Under the pieces are notes generated by a model. It was not told where the DNA came from. It saw only the letters and a list, made by a program, of their open reading frames with translations, and made no database searches. A program made the position numbers and the translations under genes. Below are positions 55,924 through 64,000 of a DNA stretch of 64,000 nucleotides, piece by piece. The first letter of the stretch is position 1, and every line of letters starts with the position of its first letter. Source of the stretch: Pseudomonas sp. A34-9 (GTDB lineage Bacteria > Pseudomonadota > Gammaproteobacteria > Pseudomonadales > Pseudomonadaceae); NCBI RefSeq assembly GCF_029543085.1, contig NZ_CP119967.1, forward strand, positions 4,180,501 to 4,244,500, given 5' to 3'.

Positions 55924-57147
55924 ATGAACGACGCACAACTCGATTGCCCCGCACTTGAACACTCTGTCGAACGCCGCGAGCGATTACCCCTTGCCGCGCT
56001 GCTGGCACTGGCGACCGCCGGATTCATTACGGTCATGACCGAAGCCATGCCCGCCGGCCTGTTGCCGCAGATGAGCAGCGGATTGAATGTCTCCCAGGCG
56101 CTGATTGGGCAATTGGTCACGCTGTATGCGATCGGCTCGATTCTGGCGGCGATTCCACTGACGATCGCCACCCGAGGCTGGCGAAGAAAACCGCTGCTGC
56201 TGTCCGCCATCGGCGGCTTTGCCATCGCCAACAGCATTACCGCGCTGTCGGAACTGTACTGGCTAACCCTGATCGCACGCTTTATTGCTGGCGTATTCGC
56301 CGGGCTGCTGTGGGCGCTGCTGGCCGGCTACGCAAGCCGCATGGTCGCCCCGCACCTGCAAGGCCGCGCCATCACCGTGGCCATGCTCGGTGCGCCCGTT
56401 GCACTGTCACTGGGAATACCCGCCGGCACCCTGCTCGGCACCCTGGTCGGCTGGCGCCTGAGCTTTGCCATCATGACCGCGCTGACCGTTGTGCTGGTGA
56501 TCTGGGTCCAAGCGCAAGTACCAGACTTCGCCGGCGAACGCGTGGGAAAGCGCATGCCGCTGCGTCAGGTGTTTACCCTGCCCGGGGTGCGATCCGTATT
56601 GTTGGTCACCCTCACCTACGTCGTCGCGCATAACTTGCTCTACACCTACATCGCGCCCTACCTGCAGCCTTCCGGGCTGGATACCAATGTCGACCGCGTA
56701 TTGCTTGTGTTCGGCCTCGCCTCGATGCTGAGCCTATGGATCGTCGGCAGCCTGATTGACCGCTGGCTGCGCGAACTGGTGTTGATCAGTGCCGGTTTGT
56801 TCATGCTGTCCGCGATAGTGCTGGGTCTGTGGCGCGATTCACCGAGCGTGATTTACGTCGCCACCGCCATCTGGGGACTGGCGTTCGGCGCCATGCCATC
56901 GCTGCTGCAAACCGCCTCGGCGAAAACTGCAAAGGAGGCTGCCGATACGGCGCAATCGATGTTGGTTACCCTGTGGAATGTCGGGATTGCAGGTGGGGGG
57001 CTGCTGGGTGGTTTGTTGCTGGGCAACCTCGGAGTCGGAGCGTTTCCGTGGATCGTTGCAGGGTTGTTGGCGTTAACGCTGTACGTGGCGGCAAAGGCTC
57101 GGGCCCATGGTTTTCCAACAGCCGTGAGAAAGCGAATGCCCAATTGA
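55924..57147 (+). CDS. MFS exporter (DHA1 family, AraJ/sugar-efflux-like)
   Basis: A 407-residue, 12-segment protein: LAALLALATAGFITVMTEAM (the family-typical TxxMTEamPAGLLP opening), LVTLYAIGSILAAIPLTIAT, GWRRKPLLLSAIGGFAIANS. Such proteins export sugars, arabinose-like compounds or drugs; substrate unknown. ATG 55924 is chosen, since the upstream in-frame start has no support. It is next to a frameshifted LysR gene transcribed the other way, the usual regulator-exporter layout. Confidence 0.88.
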   Translation: MNDAQLDCPALEHSVERRERLPLAALLALATAGFITVMTEAMPAGLLPQMSSGLNVSQALIGQLVTLYAIGSILAAIPLTIATRGWRRKPLLLSAIGGFAIANSITALSELYWLTLIARFIAGVFAGLLWALLAGYASRMVAPHLQGRAITVAMLGAPVALSLGIPAGTLLGTLVGWRLSFAIMTALTVVLVIWVQAQVPDFAGERVGKRMPLRQVFTLPGVRSVLLVTLTYVVAHNLLYTYIAPYLQPSGLDTNVDRVLLVFGLASMLSLWIVGSLIDRWLRELVLISAGLFMLSAIVLGLWRDSPSVIYVATAIWGLAFGAMPSLLQTASAKTAKEAADTAQSMLVTLWNVGIAGGGLLGGLLLGNLGVGAFPWIVAGLLALTLYVAAKARAHGFPTAVRKRMPN

Positions 57148-57309
57148 TTCGGATGCAGCCTGCTGGAAATTGGTCGTCTGGCAGGCCGCCTTCGCGAGCA
57201 GGTTAATTCGTATGCGGCCCACGCGGCAAAGCCGCCCCACTCAACAGGATGAGCGTTAGCTCGGCTGCTGCTTTTGATCTTGATCCACCGGTCCCGTCGG
57301 CAGGCTGAG

Positions 57310-57580
57310 TGGAGGGATTTATCCGGGGCTGGGAGCGCAGCGACCGTTTGGCGAAGCCAAACACATCGAGAGGAGGTGCAGCGAAGCAAACCGTAGGCGA
57401 TGCCCCCGGATGAATCCCGGAGCGAAGGAACCCCGAGCCCCAGCGAGCGGGCCGAACGTCAGGGCAAAGCCTTTTGGGTTACCTTTTCGGCGTTTGGAAA
57501 AGGTGACTCGCTGTAAGAGCGAAACCGCCAGCGGGCAGCACCCAAAACAACGGATATTCACCCAAACCCCCAAGAACATG
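57310..57580. repeat. Dispersed GC-rich structured repeat of fluorescent pseudomonads
   Basis: No credible gene lies between the MFS exporter and ppiD (57148-57673). From about 57310 the sequence matches a repeat I recall from many P. fluorescens-group intergenic regions (...GGGGCTGGGAGCGCAGCGAC...). It has nested inverted repeats: GGATTTATCCGGGG with CCCGGATGAATCC, GTTTGGC-GAA-GCCAAAC, and ACCTTTTC with GAAAAGGT. Several frames are open, and such copies are often wrongly annotated as small proteins. Boundaries are approximate. A degenerate REP unit (CGCGAGCAGGTTAATTCG) precedes it at 57190. Confidence 0.55.
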
Positions 57581-57612
57581 GCCGGCCCAAAGGCCGCCAC
57601 GACCCAAAGCCC

Positions 57613-57644
57613 CAAAAAAAAGCCCCGACCATAAGGCCGGGGCT
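57613..57644 (-). terminator. ppiD terminator
   Basis: A 7-base stem (AGCCCCG and complement), loop of 10, and a run of eight T on the minus strand, 30 bases after the ppiD stop. Confidence 0.85.
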
Positions 57645-57673
57645 CTCACATCACATCACAGCTCAATCAGACA

Positions 57674-59545
57674 TCAAAACCGCTTGATCTCAGCCTGAGC
57701 TTCCAACTGCTTGCGATACGCCGCAAAGTCCTGCTGCCCCTCACGCGAAGCAAGGAAGCGACGGTACTGAGCCTTCTCTTCATCCGTCGGCGCAGCCGCT
57801 TCGTTAACGCCGTTCAGACGCACGATCATCAAACTACCGTCCGGCAGAGTCACGCTGGTGAACGTCGGCTTGTCCTTCGCAGCCGGCTTCGGCATACGGA
57901 ACAACGCTTGCAGCACCGCCGGATCAACACCTTCCTGACCACGGGTGGCCGCTTCAGTGGCTTTCCAGTTCTGACCATCGACCGCTTTGTCCAGTGGAGC
58001 CTTGCCATCGCGCAGATCAGCAATCAGCTTCTCGGCCTTGGTCTTGGCAGCCGCGCTGGCGTGCTCTTTGGTCAACTGCGTGCGGATGGCCACATTCACG
58101 CTTTCCAGCGGCAGTTGCGCAGGTTTCAGGTGCTCCTTGGAGCGCAGCACGATCACGGTTTCCGGATCCAGTTCGATGGCGGTGCTGTTGGCACCTTCGT
58201 CGATCACTTCAGTGCTGAACGCAGCGGTGACAACGGCACGGTTGGCCGCAACACCTTCGCCACCCTCACGGCCGAACGGCTTGGAGGTGTGCACGGTCAG
58301 CTTCAGATCCGCCGCAGGCTGAGCCAGATCAGACGCTTCGAACGCCGAGTCTTCCAGTTGCTTGGTCGCCTCGACGAAACGCTGCTCGACCTGTGCGGCT
58401 TTCAGCTCGCGGGTCAGCTTGTCTTTCAGGCTGGCCAGGGTCGGCACTTCAGGCGCTTCCACACCCAGCAGCTTGATCAAGTGGTAACCGAAGTCGGTGC
58501 GAATCGGCTCGGACACCTGGTCTTTCGACAAGGAGTACAAGGCCTTTTCGAACGCCGGGTCGTACACACCAGGACCTGCATAACCGAGGTCACCACCATT
58601 GTTGGCCGAACCCGGGTCTTGCGAGAACTCTTTGGCCAGCGCTTCGAACTTCTCGCCCTTGGCCAGACGCGCCTGGACTTCGTCGATCTTCGCCTTGGCC
58701 TGAGCTTCGGTGGTCTTGTCGTTCACTTCGATCAGAATGTGCGCGGCACGACGCTGTTCCGACAGGTTGGCGATTTCTTTCTGATACGCCGCCTGCAGGT
58801 CTTCGTCTTTGACCGCAACCTGATCGAAGAACGAGGACTTCTTCAGCTCTACGTAATCGATGATCACCTGGTCCGGAGTCATGAACTCCTTGGCGTGCTC
58901 GTCGTAGTAAGCCTTGACTTCGTCGTCGGTCAGTTTGACCGCCGCCGGGTCAGCCTTGACGTTCAGGGTAGCGAAATCGCGGGTCTGCTTTTCCAGACGG
59001 GCGAATGCCAGCACTTCGGCGTCAGTGACGAAACCACTGCCTGCCACACCGGCACGCAGTTGGCCGATCAGCATTTCCTGAGCCAGCATCTGGCGGAACT
59101 GCATACGGCTGTAACCCAGTTGACGGATTACCTGGTCAAAGCGCTCGGAACTGAACTTGCCGTCCACCTGGAATTCAGGTGTCTGCAGGATCACTTGGTC
59201 CAGCGCGCCTTCGGAGAAAGCGAATTTCGCTTGTTCGGCGCCTTGCAGTAGCAGCTTGCGATCGATCAGACCCTTGAGGGCCGATTCGCGGAGCATTTTT
59301 TCGTCGAGCAAGGAAGCATCGAAGTCCTTGCCCAGTTGTTGCATCAGCTGACGGCGTTGCATATCAACGGCCTGGCTCAGCTCGTTCTGGCTGATTTCTT
59401 CACCGTTGACCTTGGCCGCCTCATTCTTGTGAGTCGTGGCCTGGAAAATGGCGTCGAAACCGGTCAGAGCCATCAGTGCAACGATGACCCCGATAATGGT
59501 CTTGGCAATCCAGCCTTGTGAATTGTCCCTGATATTCTGCAGCAT
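57674..59545 (-). CDS. ppiD: PpiD, periplasmic peptidyl-prolyl isomerase/chaperone
   Basis: A 623-residue protein with a single N-terminal membrane helix (GWIAKTIIGVIVALMALTGF), a SurA-like chaperone region (VNGEEISQNELSQAVDMQRR), and a parvulin-type domain (QRRAAHILIEVNDKTTEAQA, GDLGYAGPGVYDPAFEKALY, TDFGYHLIKLLGVEAP). PpiD is anchored facing the periplasm beside the Sec translocon and helps newly exported proteins fold. Located after hupB, the usual order clpX-lon-hupB-ppiD. ATG 59545 follows GGGGGACGC. Confidence 0.95.
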   Translation of the reverse strand: MLQNIRDNSQGWIAKTIIGVIVALMALTGFDAIFQATTHKNEAAKVNGEEISQNELSQAVDMQRRQLMQQLGKDFDASLLDEKMLRESALKGLIDRKLLLQGAEQAKFAFSEGALDQVILQTPEFQVDGKFSSERFDQVIRQLGYSRMQFRQMLAQEMLIGQLRAGVAGSGFVTDAEVLAFARLEKQTRDFATLNVKADPAAVKLTDDEVKAYYDEHAKEFMTPDQVIIDYVELKKSSFFDQVAVKDEDLQAAYQKEIANLSEQRRAAHILIEVNDKTTEAQAKAKIDEVQARLAKGEKFEALAKEFSQDPGSANNGGDLGYAGPGVYDPAFEKALYSLSKDQVSEPIRTDFGYHLIKLLGVEAPEVPTLASLKDKLTRELKAAQVEQRFVEATKQLEDSAFEASDLAQPAADLKLTVHTSKPFGREGGEGVAANRAVVTAAFSTEVIDEGANSTAIELDPETVIVLRSKEHLKPAQLPLESVNVAIRTQLTKEHASAAAKTKAEKLIADLRDGKAPLDKAVDGQNWKATEAATRGQEGVDPAVLQALFRMPKPAAKDKPTFTSVTLPDGSLMIVRLNGVNEAAAPTDEEKAQYRRFLASREGQQDFAAYRKQLEAQAEIKRF

Positions 59546-59615
59546 GCGTCCCCCAGAAACGGTTGAACTTCAAAATTAGGCAACCGTGGAGCGTGGGTAG
59601 AATCCGGATAGAAGA

Positions 59616-59639
59616 AAGGCGCATCCGAGGATGCGCCTT
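59616..59639 (-). terminator. Terminator after hupB and the tRNA-like element
   Basis: A perfect 11-base stem (AAGGCGCATCC and complement) with a 2-base loop, followed on the minus strand by TTCTTC. It begins 8 bases after the CCA of the tRNA-like element, which suggests that this element is the end of a transcript. Confidence 0.8.
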
Positions 59640-59647
59640 CTCGTAAC

Positions 59648-59723
59648 TGGCGGAGCGGACAGGGCTCGAACCCTCGATCCCGGCGTTACAGGCAACTGTC
59701 TCAGCTACCTGCTCTACCGCTCC
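59648..59723 (-). ncRNA. tRNA-like element (degenerate tRNA, Asp-like ends)
   Basis: On the minus strand 76 nt begin GGAGCGGTAGAGCAGG and end GTCCGCTCCGCCA: a perfect 7-bp acceptor stem, a discriminator G and encoded CCA. A TTCGAGC T-loop is present. The middle does not form a cloverleaf: the D-arm cannot pair normally, the anticodon stem GTTGC/GCCGG has mismatches (loop CTGTAAC, would-be anticodon GTA), and the T-stem pairs only with a 6-base loop. Instead AGGTAGCTG pairs with CAGTTGCCT around an AGA loop. Its ends and T-loop resemble tRNA-Asp. It is either a decayed tRNA or a tRNA-like 3' end of the hupB RNA; functional translation is unlikely. Confidence 0.55.
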
Positions 59724-59773
59724 GCTGCCAAGTCAGGCATGACCCCGACCCGGATGGGTAAAAACCTGAAAAC

Positions 59774-60046
59774 TTAGTTAACAGCTTCTTTCAGTGCTTT
59801 ACCGGCTTTGAAACCTGGCTTCTTGGCAGCCGGGATTTCCAGAGTCTTGCCGGTCTGAGGGTTACGACCGGTACGAGCCGGACGGTCCGTCACGGAGAAA
59901 GTACCGAAACCAACCAGAACAACGGAGTCGCCAGCCTTCAGAGCGCCAGTGACGGATTCGATTACAGCGTCCAGCGCACGGCCAGCAGCAGCTTTCGGGA
60001 TATCAGCGGATGCAGCGATAGCATCAATCAGTTCCGACTTGTTCAC
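59774..60046 (-). CDS. hupB: DNA-binding protein HU-beta
   Basis: A 90-residue HU protein: [20 protein letters not shown], the dimer core [20 protein letters not shown] and the DNA-binding arm [20 protein letters not shown], ending KALKEAVN. It bends DNA and compacts the nucleoid. The start is GTG 60046 with AAGGGGA 7 bases upstream. A consensus-type promoter lies about 90 bases before it, between lon and hupB. Confidence 0.97.
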   Translation of the reverse strand: MNKSELIDAIAASADIPKAAAGRALDAVIESVTGALKAGDSVVLVGFGTFSVTDRPARTGRNPQTGKTLEIPAAKKPGFKAGKALKEAVN

Positions 60047-60140
60047 TCTAAGTCCCCTTATATCTATTTTGAGATGATTCTAAGTTTTTTGGTGAAAGCA
60101 AAAACGAGTGCTGAATGGCCTACAGACACTTAAGAGCCGC

Positions 60141-60170
60141 TTTATAACAAGGGCTCTAAAAAACTGTCAA
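60141..60170 (-). promoter_or_regulatory. Sigma-70 promoter of hupB
   Basis: On the minus strand a perfect -35 (TTGACA, 60170-60165) is followed after 18 bases by TATAAA (60146-60141). The spacer includes TTTTTT. An expected start near 60134 gives an untranslated leader of about 88 bases. Confidence 0.75.
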
Positions 60171-60194
60171 GGAAGCCCCCCAGGCAAAAGCGTA

Positions 60195-62591
60195 TTAATG
60201 CGTGCTAATTCTTTCCTTAGAGTCAGACTCACGTTTTTCGTCCTTGGCAACTATCTCCGGAGCCACATCCGGCAAGGGCTCCGGCGCGTATTGCAGCGCA
60301 ATTTGCAGGACCTCGTCAATCCATTTAACCGGTTTAATCTGCAGATCCTGCTTGATATTGTCAGGAATCTCCTTCAAATCACGCACGTTCTCTTCCGGAA
60401 TAATCACGATCTTGATTCCGCCGCGGTGAGCCGCCAGCAGTTTTTCCTTCAGACCACCAATCGCCAGCACCTGACCACGCAGGGTAATTTCACCGGTCAT
60501 GGCCACATCGGCGCGCACCGGAATCCCGGTCAATGCCGACACCAGCGCCGTGCACATGCCTACGCCAGCGCTAGGCCCGTCCTTCGGGGTCGCCCCTTCC
60601 GGCATGTGGATGTGCGTGTCGCGCTTCTCGTGGAAGTCCAGAGGAATGCCCAGGCTCTTGGCGCGGCTGCGCACTACAGTGAGCGCAGCAGTGATCGATT
60701 CGACCATTACATCGCCCAGCGAACCGGTCTTGATCAATTGACCTTTGCCCGGCACGACGGCGGCTTCGATGGTCAGCAATTCGCCACCCACCTGCGTCCA
60801 GGCAAGGCCGGTCACCTGACCGATCTGATCCTGCTGCTCGGCCAGACCGTAGCGGAACTTGCGCACACCCAGGAAGTGCTCCAGCAGATCAGCTGTCACT
60901 TTCACCGAGAAGCGTTTTTCCATCGCGTGCTCTTTAACGGCCTTGCGGCAGACCTTGGCGATCTGACGTTCGAGGCCACGCACACCGGCTTCACGAGTGT
61001 AGTAACGGATGATGTCGCGGATCGCTTCTGCGTCGAATTCCAGCTCGCCCTTCTTCAGACCGTTAGCGGCGATCTGTTTAGGCGAAAGGTATTTGACGGC
61101 GATGTTGATCTTCTCGTCTTCGGTGTAGCCCGGCAGACGGATGACTTCCATCCGGTCGAGCAGCGCCGGCGGGATGTTCATCGAGTTCGAGGTGCACAGG
61201 AACATCACATCGGAAAGGTCGTAATCGACTTCCAGATAATGGTCGTTGAAGTTGTGGTTCTGCTCTGGATCGAGCACTTCCAGCAACGCCGACGCCGGGT
61301 CGCCACGCATGTCACTGCCCATTTTGTCGATTTCATCGAGCAGGAACAGCGGGTTGCGCACACCCACCTTTGTCATCTTTTGAATCAATCTTCCTGGCAT
61401 CGAACCGATGTAAGTCCGACGGTGACCACGAATTTCCGCTTCATCACGCACGCCGCCCAGGGCCATGCGTACGAATTTGCGGTTGGTGGCGTGGGCAATC
61501 GACTCTGCCAGCGAGGTTTTACCCACGCCCGGAGGACCGACCAGGCACAACACCGGGCCACGGATTTTCTTCACACGCTTTTGTACGGCGAGGTATTCAA
61601 GGATGCGCTCCTTGACCTCTTCGAGACCGTAGTGATCGGCATCAAGAATGTCTTCAGCGCGCGCCAGGTCCAGACGTACCTTGCTCTGGGCCTTCCACGG
61701 CACTTGCACCAGCCAGTCGATGTACGAGCGCACCACGGTGGCCTCAGCGGACATCGGCGACATTTGCTTGAGCTTGTTCAGCTCGGCCGTGGCTTTGGCC
61801 AACGCGTCTTTCGGCAGACCGGCAGCGTCGATACGCTTTTTCAGGTCTTCGATTTCGTTGTGGCCTTCGTCGCTGTCACCGAGTTCTTTCTGAATGGCCT
61901 TCATCTGCTCATTCAAGTAGTACTCGCGCTGACTGCGCTCCATTTGCTTTTTGACCCGGCCACGAATGCGTTTTTCGACTTGCAGCAGATCGATCTCGGC
62001 ATCCAGCAACGCCAGAACGTGCTCGACCCGGGCCGACAAATCGATGATTTCGAGGATTTCCTGCTTCTGCTCGATTTTCAGCGCCATGTGCGCCGCCATG
62101 GTGTCGACCAGACGGCCCGGCTCATCGATGCTGTTGAGCGACGACAGGACCTCAGCCGGGACTTTCTTGCCCAGCTGCACATATTGTTCGAACTGCGACA
62201 GCAGCGTACGCACGAACACTTCGGATTCACGCTCGGCAGCGTCGACTTCTTCGATCAGCGACACTTCGGCACGGCAGTGGCCGTCGACTTCGCTGAAGCG
62301 CTCGACGGTGCCGCGCTGCTCACCCTCGACCAACACTTTTACGGTGCCGTCAGGCAGCTTGAGCAGCTGTAGAACAGTGGCGATGGTACCTACGCGATAG
62401 AGAGCGTCCTCACCGGGATCGTCGTCAGCCGGGTTTCTCTGGGCCAGCAGCAGAATCTGCTTGTCGCCCGTCATCGCGGCCTCGAGGGCTTCGATGGATT
62501 TCTCGCGCCCCACGAACAGCGGGATAACCATGTGCGGATAAACCACGACATCACGCAATGGCAGGAGAGGCAATTCGATGGTTGTCTTCAT
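60195..62591 (-). CDS. lon: Lon ATP-dependent protease
   Basis: A 798-residue Lon (LonA): an N-terminal substrate-binding domain (ELPLLPLRDVVVYPHMVIPL), AAA+ module with Walker A CLVGPPGVGKTSLAESIAHA and Walker B LFLLDEIDKMGSD, and a C-terminal protease with Ser in TPKDGPSAGVGMCTALVSAL and Lys in AIGGLKEKLLAAHRGGIKIV. It degrades misfolded and regulatory proteins in the cytoplasm. An apparent heat-shock promoter lies about 50 bases upstream. Confidence 0.97.
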   Translation of the reverse strand: MKTTIELPLLPLRDVVVYPHMVIPLFVGREKSIEALEAAMTGDKQILLLAQRNPADDDPGEDALYRVGTIATVLQLLKLPDGTVKVLVEGEQRGTVERFSEVDGHCRAEVSLIEEVDAAERESEVFVRTLLSQFEQYVQLGKKVPAEVLSSLNSIDEPGRLVDTMAAHMALKIEQKQEILEIIDLSARVEHVLALLDAEIDLLQVEKRIRGRVKKQMERSQREYYLNEQMKAIQKELGDSDEGHNEIEDLKKRIDAAGLPKDALAKATAELNKLKQMSPMSAEATVVRSYIDWLVQVPWKAQSKVRLDLARAEDILDADHYGLEEVKERILEYLAVQKRVKKIRGPVLCLVGPPGVGKTSLAESIAHATNRKFVRMALGGVRDEAEIRGHRRTYIGSMPGRLIQKMTKVGVRNPLFLLDEIDKMGSDMRGDPASALLEVLDPEQNHNFNDHYLEVDYDLSDVMFLCTSNSMNIPPALLDRMEVIRLPGYTEDEKINIAVKYLSPKQIAANGLKKGELEFDAEAIRDIIRYYTREAGVRGLERQIAKVCRKAVKEHAMEKRFSVKVTADLLEHFLGVRKFRYGLAEQQDQIGQVTGLAWTQVGGELLTIEAAVVPGKGQLIKTGSLGDVMVESITAALTVVRSRAKSLGIPLDFHEKRDTHIHMPEGATPKDGPSAGVGMCTALVSALTGIPVRADVAMTGEITLRGQVLAIGGLKEKLLAAHRGGIKIVIIPEENVRDLKEIPDNIKQDLQIKPVKWIDEVLQIALQYAPEPLPDVAPEIVAKDEKRESDSKERISTH

Positions 62592-62649
62592 GATTTCGCC
62601 TCTACGGCGGCCATATGGCCGTAATCAGATGGAATTGAGCTTGAAACCA

Positions 62650-62678
62650 AGATGGGGGCTGCCTTGAAAAAAAACAAG
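62650..62678 (-). promoter_or_regulatory. Candidate RpoH (heat-shock) promoter of lon
   Basis: On the minus strand CTTGTTT (62678-62672), a 14-base spacer, then CCCCATCT (62657-62650). The -10 matches the sigma-32 consensus CCCCATNT exactly; the -35 shares CTTG but not AAA. lon is heat-induced in related bacteria, which supports the call. Confidence 0.6.
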
Positions 62679-62703
62679 CGCAAAGCGGATGTAAAAAATG
62701 ACA

Positions 62704-62735
62704 TAAAAAAAAAGAGGCCCGAAGGCCCCTTCTTT
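62704..62735 (-). terminator. clpX terminator
   Basis: On the minus strand GGGGCC, a TTCG tetraloop and GGCCTC, then nine T. It lies about 20 bases after the clpX stop. Confidence 0.88.
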
Positions 62736-62754
62736 GTTGCGGCGCAGTGGACGC

Positions 62755-64000
62755 TTACGCGTCCGGTGCCGCCTTGGCGGTCGGCTCACTGTTTTCGTAG
62801 ATATACAGTGGCTTGGACTTGCCTTCGATCACGCTTTCATCGATCACGACTTTGCTCACCTCGGACTGCGAGGGGATTTCATACATCGTGTCGAGCAGTA
62901 CACCTTCGAGAATCGAGCGCAGGCCACGGGCACCGGTTTTACGTTCCAGGGCACGCTTGGCGACCGATTTCAGCGCGTCGGTCCGGAATTCCAGATCCAC
63001 GCCTTCCATCTCGAACAGCTTGGCATACTGTTTGGTCAGAGCATTTTTCGGCTCGGTGAGGATCTGCATCAGCGCAGCCTCATCCAGCTCATCCAGCGTC
63101 GCGAGGACCGGCAGACGACCGACGAACTCCGGGATCAGACCGAACTTGACCAGATCGTCAGGCTCGACTTCACGCAGGGATTCACCGACTTTCTTGCCTT
63201 CTTCCTTGCTGCGTACTTCTGCGTTGAAGCCGATGCCGCCCTTGGTGGAACGGTTTTGAATAACCTTTTCCAGACCGGAGAACGCACCACCGCAGATGAA
63301 CAGGATGTTACGGGTGTCGACCTGCAGAAATTCCTGCTGCGGGTGCTTGCGACCACCTTGCGGCGGTACGGAAGCGACCGTGCCTTCGATCAACTTCAAC
63401 AAGGCCTGTTGCACGCCTTCACCGGAAACGTCCCGGGTGATCGACGGGTTGTCGGACTTGCGGGAAATCTTGTCGATTTCGTCGATGTAGACAATACCCA
63501 TCTGGGCCTTTTCTACGTCGTAATCGCACTTCTGCAGCAGCTTCTGAATGATGTTCTCGACATCTTCACCCACGTAACCCGCCTCGGTGAGGGTGGTTGC
63601 GTCGGCAATGGTGAACGGAACGTTCAGCAAGCGGGCCAGTGTTTCGGCCAGCAGGGTTTTACCGGAGCCTGTCGGGCCGATCAGCAGGATGTTGCTCTTG
63701 CCGAGTTCGACGTCGTCAGCCTTTTTGTCACGCTGGTTCAGGCGCTTGTAGTGGTTGTACACCGCTACGGCCAAAACCTTTTTCGCACGCTCCTGACCAA
63801 TGACGTACTGGTCAAGGATGCCGCTGATTTCTTTAGGCGAAGGCAATTTATGCGCGCTGCTTTCGGCCTGGGCTTCCTGCACCTCCTCGCGGATGATGTC
63901 ATTGCACAGGTCGACGCACTCGTCGCAGATAAAGACCGAGGGGCCGGCAATCAATTTGCGCACTTCATGCTGGCTTTTGCCACAGAAGGAGCAATAGAGC
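62755..64000 (-). CDS. clpX: ClpX, ATPase subunit of the ClpXP protease (5' end cut by window)
   Basis: The frame runs from the right edge, with about 415 residues visible. It opens inside the zinc-binding domain ([12 protein letters not shown], then [13 protein letters not shown], giving the four cysteines), followed by Walker [21 protein letters not shown] and Walker [19 protein letters not shown], and a C-terminal sensor-2 region ([20 protein letters not shown]). About ten residues are missing at the start. It unfolds substrates for ClpP. clpP should lie just beyond the window edge. Confidence 0.96.
   Translation of the reverse strand, partial: LYCSFCGKSQHEVRKLIAGPSVFICDECVDLCNDIIREEVQEAQAESSAHKLPSPKEISGILDQYVIGQERAKKVLAVAVYNHYKRLNQRDKKADDVELGKSNILLIGPTGSGKTLLAETLARLLNVPFTIADATTLTEAGYVGEDVENIIQKLLQKCDYDVEKAQMGIVYIDEIDKISRKSDNPSITRDVSGEGVQQALLKLIEGTVASVPPQGGRKHPQQEFLQVDTRNILFICGGAFSGLEKVIQNRSTKGGIGFNAEVRSKEEGKKVGESLREVEPDDLVKFGLIPEFVGRLPVLATLDELDEAALMQILTEPKNALTKQYAKLFEMEGVDLEFRTDALKSVAKRALERKTGARGLRSILEGVLLDTMYEIPSQSEVSKVVIDESVIEGKSKPLYIYENSEPTAKAAPDA

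Noticed and set aside
57319..57615. Open frames of 74-98 codons on both strands within the MFS-ppiD gap.
   Set aside because: They lie inside the structured repeat, have no ribosome-binding sites, and have biased Lys/Pro/Ser-rich composition typical of frame shadows of repeats.
60131..60163. Hairpin AGAGCC/GGGCTCT with an A-run as a lon terminator.
   Set aside because: On the lon strand the T-run comes before the stem, the wrong order, and the segment is better read as the hupB promoter spacer.
60108..62372. A 754-codon open frame antisense to lon.
   Set aside because: Shadow of lon with Phe/His/Gln-rich composition and no domain.

Overview
The window looks like chromosomal DNA of a fluorescent Pseudomonas (P. 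fluorescens group). The evidence is the high-GC coding style, the block clpX-lon-hupB-ppiD, Pseudomonas-type small RNAs (a CrcY/CrcZ-family RNA and PrrF), and about a dozen palindromic REP doublets with the core GTGGGAGCGAGCCTGCTCGC or its TAGGAGTGAGCC and TAGGAGCTGCC variants. No integrase, transposase or prophage block is visible; most of the window reads as core or lineage-specific chromosome. All calls come from reading the sequence; no database was searched.

Layout. 1-6.1 kb: tamB (its last residues run off the left edge) and tamA, outer-membrane protein assembly, then a GNAT acetyltransferase. 6.3-11.2 kb: xthA-type nuclease, a periplasmic phosphate-binding-like/OmpA fusion, an acyl-CoA dehydrogenase and a LysR regulator. 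11.3-21.1 kb: leucine/isovalerate catabolism: liuR, liuE, a CrcY-type small RNA with a sigma-54 promoter, an acyl-CoA synthetase, and the liuABCD operon. Matching LiuR-like palindromes lie before liuR and liuA. 21.1-22.4 kb: a solitary S24-type repressor, a DUF6124-like small protein, and the iron-regulated RNA PrrF behind a strong Fur box. 22.7-28.2 kb: an M14 carboxypeptidase, an MFS transporter, and a redox module made of cytochrome b561 plus a membrane-anchored catalase-like protein, divergent from an ECF sigma/anti-sigma pair. The two operons share a spacer with mirror-image ECF promoters.

28.3-34.8 kb: an archaic (CsuA-E/CupE-like) chaperone-usher pilus operon with four minor/major subunit genes, chaperone, usher and tip protein. 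35-40.1 kb: a ZapE/AFG1-like ATPase, a leucine-rich-repeat protein kinase, a YebC-family protein and a short orphan VgrG. 40.1-47.4 kb: 2-aminoethylphosphonate use: FAD oxidoreductase, organophosphate-type MFS permease, two LysR regulators, phnW and phnX. 47.5-57.2 kb: cytochrome b, a D-cysteine desulfhydrase/ACC-deaminase-like enzyme, fadH, a nitrilase-fold protein lacking catalytic residues, an AraC regulator, a 28-residue protein, a DUF2242 lipoprotein, a LysR gene broken by a frameshift in a G6 run, and an MFS exporter. 57.3-64 kb: a dispersed structured repeat, then the proteostasis block ppiD, a tRNA-like element, hupB, lon and clpX (its first residues run off the right edge).

Most notable: (1) the mirror-image ECF promoters tying the sigma factor to the catalase/b561 operon; (2) the tRNA-like element after hupB, with a perfect acceptor stem and CCA but no cloverleaf core; (3) a carbon-catabolite-repression RNA inside the leucine catabolic region; (4) a nitrilase-fold pseudoenzyme; (5) the G6 frameshift in a LysR gene beside an exporter.
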